Positions 15,712 through 21,215 of a stretch of DNA of 21,215 bases are shown in pieces. The notes under the pieces were generated by a model, which saw only the letters and a program-made list of their open reading frames with translations, was not told where the DNA came from and did not search any database. Position numbers and translations under genes: made by a program. The stretch comes from Candidatus Altimarinota bacterium (lineage in GTDB: Bacteria; Patescibacteriota; Gracilibacteria; UBA4473), in assembly GCA_020629095.1 (NCBI GenBank), contig JAHDDZ010000010.1:1-21215 (forward strand), read 5' to 3'. How positions within the stretch are numbered: position 1 is the stretch's first letter; every line of letters begins with the position of its first letter.

Positions 15712-15849
15712 ATGTTAAACAGAAGAGGAATAAATGATCTAGCTGAAATACTAGACAACGCCAACAACAACCAAGGAAAAGAGGACACTGCGAACCTGAA
15801 TGGAGAGTATGTGACACTTTCGACTGATAAGCTGAAAAATAAAAAGTGA
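15712..15849 (+). CDS. Small hydrophilic protein of 45 residues
   Basis: ATG at 15712, TGA at 15847-15849. The peptide starts MLNRRGINDLAEILDNANNN and ends DKLKNKK; it is charged and rich in Asn/Asp/Lys, with no membrane segment. Its stop overlaps the GTG start of the next gene (GTGA at 15846-15849), an arrangement typical of coupled translation and the main reason for calling it. Function unknown. It may serve mainly as a translated leader for the exported Cys/His protein, or encode a small partner of that protein. Confidence 0.45.
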   Translation: MLNRRGINDLAEILDNANNNQGKEDTANLNGEYVTLSTDKLKNKK

Positions 15850-16247
15850 GAATAATGCTAAAGGCAATGAGTGGATTTGCATTTTTGAATTGGAGGAAAC
15901 TCTTGTGTTTTTTGGTTGTTTGTTCACTAGGGTGCACTTGCTTGCTCACAAATGCCCTTGCGCAAGAAAGCAAAAGCATACCACCCTGTCATGTAATTGC
16001 TATGGGATCGGATGATGAACCAGCAAAAGAAAACTGCTGTACTGATAAAATGGAGGCACGGAGAGAGGTCGCAAGGATTACTTTGCAGGATTTTCAGTTT
16101 GACAATACGGTCATTGTCGCACTGGCAGAACAGCCTTATTGGCAACTAACAGAAGCACTTGGGAAAGAACACACATTAGTTACAGTAGATAGGATAGCCC
16201 CTCCGTGGCATATAGATAGTTGGAATACTGTCCGATTGATTTTGTAG
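15846..16247 (+). CDS. Small exported Cys/His protein, possibly metal-binding
   Basis: A 133-residue product with a basic start and a strong hydrophobic helix (about 16-36) ending in ALAQ, which looks like a signal peptide cut near residue 40. The exported part opens with PPCHVIAM (C48, H49) and KENCCTD (C64, C65), a CH...CC arrangement seen in small periplasmic or surface proteins near copper genes. The remainder (ARITLQDFQFDN...PYWQLTEALGKEHT) is not recognised. I took the GTG at 15846 because it overlaps the upstream TGA; the ATG at 15855 is an alternative. The next gene encodes a Met/His-rich DUF305 protein, supporting a metal role (inference). Confidence 0.6.
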   Translation: MRIMLKAMSGFAFLNWRKLLCFLVVCSLGCTCLLTNALAQESKSIPPCHVIAMGSDDEPAKENCCTDKMEARREVARITLQDFQFDNTVIVALAEQPYWQLTEALGKEHTLVTVDRIAPPWHIDSWNTVRLIL

Positions 16248-16287
16248 AAAAGAGAGAAAACAAACCTTTTTAATAATCCTAAACACA

Positions 16288-17121
16288 ATGAAAAAACTAC
16301 TGACTATTACCGCACTTTTACCGCTTGTCGCCATGGCAGAGATGGGTCACGATACGCATCACATGCATGAAACAGACAATGTGCATGTTATGCCAGAAAT
16401 GATGGTTATGACACACGAAATGGTTATGCCGATGGAGCCAATGCCAATGATGACACCGCCGCCGTTGCCAATGGAGCTGGAAATGAAAGCACCAACTATG
16501 CCAGTAATGCCAATGCACGACATGCACATGATGATGCCAAGCGTGATGCCGAATATGCCGATCAGCACACAGCTATTTTTACAGGCAAACCACGACATGC
16601 ATATGGGTATGAATATCGAATATACGGGCACACCTGATATTGATTTCCTCCGTGGAATGATACCCCACCACCAAGGCGCGGTCGATATGGCAAACATCGT
16701 GCTGGAACACGGGACAAATGGGAATGCAAAGAACCTTGCACGTCGTATCATAAACGCACAAGAACGAGAAATGCGGCTTATGCGCTTGTGGCTCAATCGA
16801 ATTGAAACAAACCATGGTACGCATATTCATGAGAATGCACCGTCAACCGCTGAGTTTCAGATGCAAAACATGGTTATGCATGAAGATATGAATATCGAGT
16901 TTAGTGGGAATGCTGATATCGATTTTGTGCGTGGAATGATACCTCACCACCAAGGGGCAGTAGAAATGGCACAAACCGTTTTAGAATATGGAACTGATGC
17001 GAATGTGCGGCGGTTTGCGGCTGATGTTATTGCTGATCAAACCCGTGAAATAAACGAGATGAACCGATGGCTGCGCAGACTGCAAATCCGTAAAATATAT
17101 CAGATATATCCGCAGTACTAA
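16288..17121 (+). CDS. Exported Met/His-rich protein with two tandem DUF305 domains
   Basis: A 277-residue exported protein. A signal peptide (MKKLLTITALLPLVAMA, residues 1-17) is followed by a segment at 19-95 that I counted to contain 23 Met and 8 His, including MHDMHMMM and HDTHHMHE: a typical copper-binding, intrinsically disordered stretch. Two DUF305 (ferritin-like four-helix) units follow, about 101-175 and 197-266. Each carries a near-identical core, RGMIPHHQGAVDMA and RGMIPHHQGAVEMA, plus the preceding MNIE(Y/F)xG and a downstream NRWL/RLWL element. DUF305 proteins are associated with copper and other metal handling; the tandem form resembles an internal duplication. No clear -35 box precedes it; TAATAA at 16271-16276 could be a -10. 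The ATP-grasp gene follows after 8 bases. Confidence 0.83.
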   Translation: MKKLLTITALLPLVAMAEMGHDTHHMHETDNVHVMPEMMVMTHEMVMPMEPMPMMTPPPLPMELEMKAPTMPVMPMHDMHMMMPSVMPNMPISTQLFLQANHDMHMGMNIEYTGTPDIDFLRGMIPHHQGAVDMANIVLEHGTNGNAKNLARRIINAQEREMRLMRLWLNRIETNHGTHIHENAPSTAEFQMQNMVMHEDMNIEFSGNADIDFVRGMIPHHQGAVEMAQTVLEYGTDANVRRFAADVIADQTREINEMNRWLRRLQIRKIYQIYPQY

Positions 17122-17129
17122 GCGAGTAG

Positions 17130-18083
17130 ATGCGAAATATATTTGAAAACCTTGAACCCAGCACCCAATGCCTGATAGCTGCAGCAGAAGCTGCAGGCAT
17201 TGTGGTGGAGGTGGTAAACGCACAGCACAACTTGATACGCCTGACGCAGGGCAAACACACAGAGTTGGTCAAACAGGCAACTTTTACACGGCTTGACAGC
17301 GTGCTGGGCGCAGAGCTGATGACCCATAAACAACTCACAAAAGATATACTCCAGCAGGCGGGTGTGTCTGTGCCCGTTGGTCAGTCATTTACTGATGCAG
17401 AGAAAGCCACTGCATACGCCGCTGCGCAGCCGCATGAGCTGGTCATAAAACCCAATGACACCAATTATGGCACAGGGATTTACTACGCCACACCAGCGGA
17501 TACACGCGCCAACCTGCATGAGAAAGTAGCCGCCGCGTTTGCGCACAGCAACGAGGTACTGGTCGAAGAAAAAGCAGATGGGAAAGAGTATAGGTTTTTA
17601 GTGATTGATGGGCAGTGCATTGCCGTGTGTGAGCGGGTTCCAGCGAATGTGACAGGTGACGGAAACAGCACGATAGAGCAGCTGGTAGAGCAAAAAAATG
17701 CACAGCGCAGATGGAAGGAGTATCCGCTGACGCTAGGGAAAATTGAGCTGGCAGAATTAGAAAAACAGGGCATGAAAAGTGACACCGTGCCGACCGCAGA
17801 ACAGGTTGTGTGGCTGCGCAAAAACAGCAACATCAGCACGGGGGGCGACAGCACAGACCGCACAGATGCCGCTAGCGAACAACTGAAACAGGCTGCCGTG
17901 CACGCGGCGCAGGCGGTAGGCGCATGCATTTGCGGGGTTGACCTAATGACCACCGACCTGAATGGCGGTGATTCCTGCATTATTGAGCTCAACTGGAACC
18001 CCGTCTTATTCATACACGATGCACCTGACAGCGGCACGCCGCGCCCTGCCAGTAATGCAGTGCTGCGAGCACTTGGGTTTTAA
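17130..18083 (+). CDS. Stand-alone ATP-grasp ligase resembling the GshF C-terminal domain
   Basis: A 317-residue ATP-grasp enzyme close in motif pattern to the glutathione synthetase half of bifunctional GshF and to cyanophycin synthetase. Visible elements: MTHKQLTKDILQQAGVSVP (64-82), VIKPNDTNYGTGI with K107, EVLVEEKADGKEYRFLVIDG (E147, R155), VPANVTGDGNSTIEQLVEQKN, LRKNSNISTGGDSTD (229-243), CGVDLMTTD (D271) and IIELNWNPVLFIH with E286, N288 and N290 for Mg. The glutamate-cysteine ligase half of GshF is absent, and no separate one lies in the window. It may ligate a peptide or thiol such as gamma-glutamylcysteine plus glycine, but the substrate is not fixed by sequence. It probably shares a transcript with the DUF305 gene. 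Confidence 0.82.
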   Translation: MRNIFENLEPSTQCLIAAAEAAGIVVEVVNAQHNLIRLTQGKHTELVKQATFTRLDSVLGAELMTHKQLTKDILQQAGVSVPVGQSFTDAEKATAYAAAQPHELVIKPNDTNYGTGIYYATPADTRANLHEKVAAAFAHSNEVLVEEKADGKEYRFLVIDGQCIAVCERVPANVTGDGNSTIEQLVEQKNAQRRWKEYPLTLGKIELAELEKQGMKSDTVPTAEQVVWLRKNSNISTGGDSTDRTDAASEQLKQAAVHAAQAVGACICGVDLMTTDLNGGDSCIIELNWNPVLFIHDAPDSGTPRPASNAVLRALGF

Positions 18084-18123
18084 GAAAATAGATTTAATGT
18101 GCTCAACTCGTAAAACATAATTA

Positions 18124-18151
18124 TTGCATTTTTGGCGATATTATTTATCAT
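18124..18151 (+). promoter_or_regulatory. Candidate promoter of the HsdR_N-type nuclease gene
   Basis: TTGCAT at 18124-18129, a 16-base spacer and TATCAT at 18146-18151, with the ATG 24 bases beyond. A second possible -10, TATTAA at 18159-18164, lies 11 bases before the ATG but lacks a -35 partner. The whole 18084-18175 gap is AT-rich, so this is tentative. Confidence 0.35.
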
Positions 18152-18175
18152 TTAACAGTATTAAACGCGACAAAT

Positions 18176-19207
18176 ATGTTTTCATCTAAAATTAAAGAGC
18201 TTGGAATTAAGGCAAAAAACATTGCTTCCACACTTGAAACAGAAGAAGCAACAAAGACTGCCCTTGTTTTACCGCTGCTAAACATACTTGGTTTTGATGT
18301 GTTTAATCCGAATGAAGTGATCCCTGAGTTTGTTGCTGACTTAGGTACAAAAAAAGGAGAAAAAGTAGACTACGCGATCAAAGTTGATGGCAAGCTGGAA
18401 ATGATAATTGAATGTAAAAAATCCACTGAAAAGTTAGACTCACACCACTCACAACTGCATCGATATTATTCTGTATCAGATGCGCGATTTGCCGTTTTAA
18501 CAAATGGAATTGAGTATGAGTTTTATGCTGACCTAAAAGCTAAAAATGTTATGGACAGCCAGCCCTTCTTTCGATTAAACATTTTACAGTTAAATGAGCA
18601 AAAAATTAAGCAGATCGCAAAGTTTCAAAGAGATGATTTTGATGCTAGCTCAATCTTTGCAAATGCGAACGATCTCAAATACATAACAAGTATAAAAAAC
18701 TATTTTGACCAACAAACAGAAGAGGTAGATGCAGACCTTGCAAAGTACCTTGCTCGAAAATTTTACAGCGGCAAAGTTATATCGCAAAAGGTAGTTGAAA
18801 AGTTTAAGGGAATAACACAAAGTGCATTTACACAATGGAGTAATGAAACAACAAACCTGCGACTGAAAGAGAAAGAACAAGCAAAGAAAATGTCAGTAGT
18901 TGACACGCCAGCAAGTAAAATAAACACGACAGAAGAAGAAATTGAAGGATACCACATTGTGAAGGCTATTTGTCGAAAAGTAGCGGAGGGTAGCCGTATA
19001 TTTTATAGAGATGCACAAAGCTACTTCACAGTCATATTTGATGACAATAATAGAAAGCCGATTTGTCGACTATGGCTAGAGGGTAATAAGAAGTTTATTG
19101 GTCTTTTCGATGAAGAAAAGAATTGTGAGAAAAAAGAGCTAAAAAGCCTTGAAGACATATATAAATATCAGAAAGCACTGCGAGATAGAGTGAATAGCTA
19201 TTTGTAG
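18176..19207 (+). CDS. Stand-alone type I restriction HsdR_N-type nuclease-domain protein
   Basis: A 343-residue protein whose first 160 residues match the HsdR N-terminal nuclease fold: LETEEATKTALVLPLL (19-35), GFDVFNP, then a PD-(D/E)xK core with D65 in KVDYAI, E79 and K81 in IIECKKS, and a Q93xxxY97 element in SQLHRYY. There is no helicase or translocase domain, so it is not a complete HsdR; no HsdM or HsdS lies nearby. The C-terminal region (about 250-343) is separate and unassigned, with a mixed pattern (GYHIVKAICRKVAEGSRIFYRD, KFIGLFDEEKN). Similar lone proteins occur on prophages and integrative elements. Two 60-base rows here count 33% and 40% GC, lower than the preceding gene. Likely part of the integrated element. 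Confidence 0.8.
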   Translation: MFSSKIKELGIKAKNIASTLETEEATKTALVLPLLNILGFDVFNPNEVIPEFVADLGTKKGEKVDYAIKVDGKLEMIIECKKSTEKLDSHHSQLHRYYSVSDARFAVLTNGIEYEFYADLKAKNVMDSQPFFRLNILQLNEQKIKQIAKFQRDDFDASSIFANANDLKYITSIKNYFDQQTEEVDADLAKYLARKFYSGKVISQKVVEKFKGITQSAFTQWSNETTNLRLKEKEQAKKMSVVDTPASKINTTEEEIEGYHIVKAICRKVAEGSRIFYRDAQSYFTVIFDDNNRKPICRLWLEGNKKFIGLFDEEKNCEKKELKSLEDIYKYQKALRDRVNSYL

Positions 19208-19218
19208 GAAAAGCAGAA

Positions 19219-19247
19219 TTGATAATAGCCCACAGTAGTGCTAGTAT
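19219..19247 (+). promoter_or_regulatory. Promoter of the HTH-recombinase operon, leaderless
   Basis: TTGATA at 19219-19224, a 17-base spacer and TAGTAT at 19242-19247 preceded by TGC (extended -10). The ATG at 19255 follows 7 bases later, so the transcript should start at or just before the start codon. Confidence 0.6.
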
Positions 19248-19254
19248 GTAGCTG

Positions 19255-19620
19255 ATGAAGCAGACTGGCAGACCCTCAAAACAGACAAAAGCAATCGTCC
19301 AGAAACTGGTCGAGGGCTTGCGCATGGACTTCACAGTCGAAGAGGCGTGTGCATATGCGGGAATTGCCAAGCAAACATACTACAACTGGCGTGATAATGA
19401 TGCAGGCTTTTTGGACGAAATGGAGAGCGCAAAGTGTTATTTGCAGACAGTGGCAAAAAAGGTAGTCGCACAGCGAATGATGGAAAACCCAACAGCAGAG
19501 TTTGCACTGCGGTATTTAGAAAAGCGACAGCCAGTGCGATATGGCAAGCACAGACCCGAAGCAAAGAATGAGTTTGAAAATATAGTATTTAGCGACGCGA
19601 TTGTAAAAGTAATTGAATGA
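19255..19620 (+). CDS. Small helix-turn-helix protein (phBC6A51/terminase-small-subunit-like)
   Basis: A 121-residue DNA-binding protein. GRPSKQT near the N-terminus is an AT-hook-like start, and FTVEEACAYAGIAKQTYYNWRDN (split over residues 24-46) is a clear helix-turn-helix of the homeodomain-like type used in small terminase subunits and insertion-element HTH proteins. The following region (LDEMESAKCYLQTVAKKVVAQRM, ENPTAEFALRYLEKRQP) also matches that group. Its TGA overlaps the ATG of the recombinase gene (ATGA at 19617-19620), so the two are co-translated. The likely role is regulation or directionality of the element, rather than packaging, because no phage structural genes are present (inference). 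Confidence 0.75.
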   Translation: MKQTGRPSKQTKAIVQKLVEGLRMDFTVEEACAYAGIAKQTYYNWRDNDAGFLDEMESAKCYLQTVAKKVVAQRMMENPTAEFALRYLEKRQPVRYGKHRPEAKNEFENIVFSDAIVKVIE

Positions 19621-21152
19621 GTCATTTTACACCTGCCACCGATGGCAGGTATGTTTTATATGCACGGAAGTCCAGTGAGAGCGATGAAAAGCAAGCAAAG
19701 TCGATAGATCAGCAGATTGCAGAGTGCGAGCAAATAGCCGAGAAAAGAGGGTTGAAGATAGTGAAAGTGTTAGTTGAGAAAAAGAGTGCGCACACTGGCG
19801 AGGCGCGTGCCCAGTTTGCGAATATGTTGCAGATGCTGGAAACAGGCGAAGCAAATGGAATAATCGCGTGGCACCCTGATCGCCTTGCCCGAAACATGAT
19901 GGATGGTGGACGACTGATCGAAATGCTAGATCGCAGGATAATTGAGGATATGCAGTTTTGTACGTTTCATTTGACCAATGACGCAAGCGGTAAAATGTTG
20001 CTGGGCTTTTCCTTTGTTATATCAAAAAACTATTCAGACAATTTGTCGGATAGTGTCAGCCGCAGCCACAGAAGCCTTCACGGTGCAGGGCTTGCATTTG
20101 GTCGTACAAAGCACGGATATGATACAAATGAAGCAGATCAATATATAAAAGGGAAGTATTGGAACATTATACAACAGGCATGGAAAAAGCGACTTGAAGG
20201 TGAAAGTCAAATAGATATATCAGCGTGGGTAAACGAGCAGGGATACAGGCGTGTAATTAAAAAACACAAGAAAGAGCAGAAAATGACACCTCAAAAGTTG
20301 GGAGTTATATTCAAAGACCCGTTCTACTACGGACACTACGAAATGAATGGCAATGCAGTTTTTTTGCCTGAGTTATATCCGTTCAGACCGATGGTCACAC
20401 AAGCAGAGTTTTTGTCGATCCAAAAGGTTCAGACAAACATTAAGCCACTAACAGAAAAAGAAAGACCACTGCACCGAAAGATTGTGCATGCTGAAAACCA
20501 GTCATTAGTCTATGCCTATAACATAACAAAAGGACAGAGCGGAAAAAGATACCTGCTTTATCAAGTACACAATACGAAAAAGCGACAGAATGAGCACCTG
20601 AGGCATAGATTGAAGGCAATTCGGGGCAAGGACATAGTTGCAGCATTAAGCGAGCTTATATCGCGTTTTAAGAAGCCCAGCAAAACAGTTGTAGAGCAGA
20701 TTATGGCAAAAGAAAAAGAGCTAGCACAAGACACCCGCAAAACACATGGAATGATGCTGACAAACTTGCGTAGAGAGAAGGGCAGGCTGATGACGAAAAA
20801 AGACACACTGATGGAGGGATATACGGTAAACGGGCAAGGCTGGGAAGCTGATGAAAAGGCAGCATATAAAAAGAAGAAAAAACAGCTTACGGAAAGAATA
20901 CAGCAAGTGAAAGCGCGCATATTTGAAATGGAAGAAAGCGAAGTGCATATCGTACCCCAATTCGATATCGTGTCGAACACCCTGAAAACACTTTCAGATA
21001 GCTATAAAACGCTTGACGGAAAATCGAAACTACTGATTGCCGAAGAAATTGTGTCGAACTTTTTTATAGACAATGGGAAGGTGCAGAAGATTGCGCTTAA
21101 AGCTCCGTACGATTTATTAAAAATCGCCAAAATACCGAATGGCTGGGGATAA
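19617..21152 (+). CDS. Large serine recombinase (integrase) of an integrated element
   Basis: A 511-residue site-specific recombinase. The N-terminal resolvase domain shows YARKS with catalytic S19 and SIDQQIAECEQIAEKRG, AWHPDRLARN (about 85-93) and the long E helix around 125-160. The recombinase domain follows (HGYDTN, then QIDISAWVNEQGYRR, FKDPFYYGHY around 235-245), and a lysine-rich coiled coil lies near 370-450. The usual zinc-ribbon region (about 275-330) contains no cysteine; only C37 and C115 exist in the whole protein. The reading frame ends IPNGWG-stop, and those last codons lie within the 3' end of the tRNA-Gln gene on the other strand. GC in a sampled row is about 37%. It overlaps the HTH gene by ATGA. 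Confidence 0.93.
   Translation: MSHFTPATDGRYVLYARKSSESDEKQAKSIDQQIAECEQIAEKRGLKIVKVLVEKKSAHTGEARAQFANMLQMLETGEANGIIAWHPDRLARNMMDGGRLIEMLDRRIIEDMQFCTFHLTNDASGKMLLGFSFVISKNYSDNLSDSVSRSHRSLHGAGLAFGRTKHGYDTNEADQYIKGKYWNIIQQAWKKRLEGESQIDISAWVNEQGYRRVIKKHKKEQKMTPQKLGVIFKDPFYYGHYEMNGNAVFLPELYPFRPMVTQAEFLSIQKVQTNIKPLTEKERPLHRKIVHAENQSLVYAYNITKGQSGKRYLLYQVHNTKKRQNEHLRHRLKAIRGKDIVAALSELISRFKKPSKTVVEQIMAKEKELAQDTRKTHGMMLTNLRREKGRLMTKKDTLMEGYTVNGQGWEADEKAAYKKKKKQLTERIQQVKARIFEMEESEVHIVPQFDIVSNTLKTLSDSYKTLDGKSKLLIAEEIVSNFFIDNGKVQKIALKAPYDLLKIAKIPNGWG
21138..21152. other. Probable element attachment junction at the tRNA-Gln 3' end
   Basis: The recombinase stop codon (21150-21152) lies inside the tRNA-Gln gene, so the element boundary should fall in or near the tRNA 3' end. 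The same nine bases, AATGGCTGG, occur at 21138-21146 and at 15543-15551. The exact crossover point cannot be fixed without an empty-site sequence. Confidence 0.4.
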
Positions 21153-21214
21153 GGGATTCGAACCCCTGAATGCCGGAACCAAAATCCGGTGCCTTACCAC
21201 TTGGCGAATCCCCA
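21140..21214 (-). tRNA. tRNA-Gln (anticodon UUG)
   Basis: Read on the minus strand the cloverleaf is complete: acceptor TGGGGAT/ATCCCCA, D stem GCC/GGC, anticodon stem CCGGA/TCCGG with loop TTTTGGT (anticodon TTG), T arm with TTCGAAT, discriminator G, and an encoded CCA at 21142-21140. Its 3' end faces the recombinase gene and overlaps its last codons, the standard arrangement for an element integrated in a tRNA 3' end. Confidence 0.95.
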
Positions 21215-21215
21215 G

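Noticed and set aside
18067..18104. Inverted repeat GAGCAC...GTGCTC after the ATP-grasp gene as a terminator
   Set aside because: Only 6 bp with a loop of about 26 bases and no T run.
1..21215. Alternative genetic code with UGA read as Gly, as in some CPR lineages
   Set aside because: UGA ends several well-supported genes at the expected length, often in ATGA overlaps with the next start.
1..21215. CRISPR array or tandem repeat array
   Set aside because: No regularly spaced direct repeats were seen on either strand.

Overview
The window reads as about 21 kb of a compact bacterial chromosome that uses the standard genetic code (UGA ends many genes, several through ATGA overlaps). Gene set and style suggest a Candidate Phyla Radiation / Patescibacteria-type genome: very short gaps, four-base overlaps, no visible Shine-Dalgarno sequences, start codons placed 4-11 bases after -10 boxes, and a fermentative 2-oxoacid:ferredoxin oxidoreductase beside a flavodoxin. 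That assignment is inference; no rRNA or ribosomal protein is present to test it.

Layout. 1-544: an unrecognised ORF that may start outside the window. 580-1926: an LCP (LytR-CpsA-Psr) cell-wall glycopolymer ligase. 1968-5660: a four-gene operon joined by ATGA overlaps (flavodoxin, OFOR gamma-alpha fusion, OFOR beta, divergent type I 3-dehydroquinate dehydratase). 5741-7798: a large secreted beta-propeller/Ig-like protein. 7877-8275: tmRNA (ssrA), whose likely promoter lies in the loop of the preceding terminator. 8351-8752: PsiE-like membrane protein. 13679-8797 (minus strand): operon of ychF, an S41/CtpA-type protease, and an 840-residue protein joining a peptidoglycan amidase to a SpoIID-type domain. 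13772-15488: divergent operon of class I fructose-1,6-bisphosphatase and a lipoprotein polysaccharide deacetylase.

15537-18083 looks like a metal (copper-type) stress cassette: two very small ORFs, a small exported Cys/His protein, an exported Met/His-rich protein with two tandem DUF305 units, and a stand-alone ATP-grasp ligase resembling the C-terminal half of GshF. 18176-21152 is more AT-rich in the rows I counted and carries mobile-element genes: a stand-alone HsdR_N-type nuclease, a small HTH protein and a large serine recombinase. The recombinase reading frame ends inside the 3' end of a tRNA-Gln gene on the opposite strand, which is probably the integration site.

Together the genes cover envelope building and remodelling (LCP, amidase-SpoIID, CtpA, deacetylase, secreted propeller), central carbon and redox metabolism (OFOR-flavodoxin, FBPase), ribosome rescue (tmRNA) and an integrated element with a possible defence nuclease. 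The strongest window-wide signal is promoter architecture: at least five genes appear to be transcribed from, or within a few bases of, their start codon.
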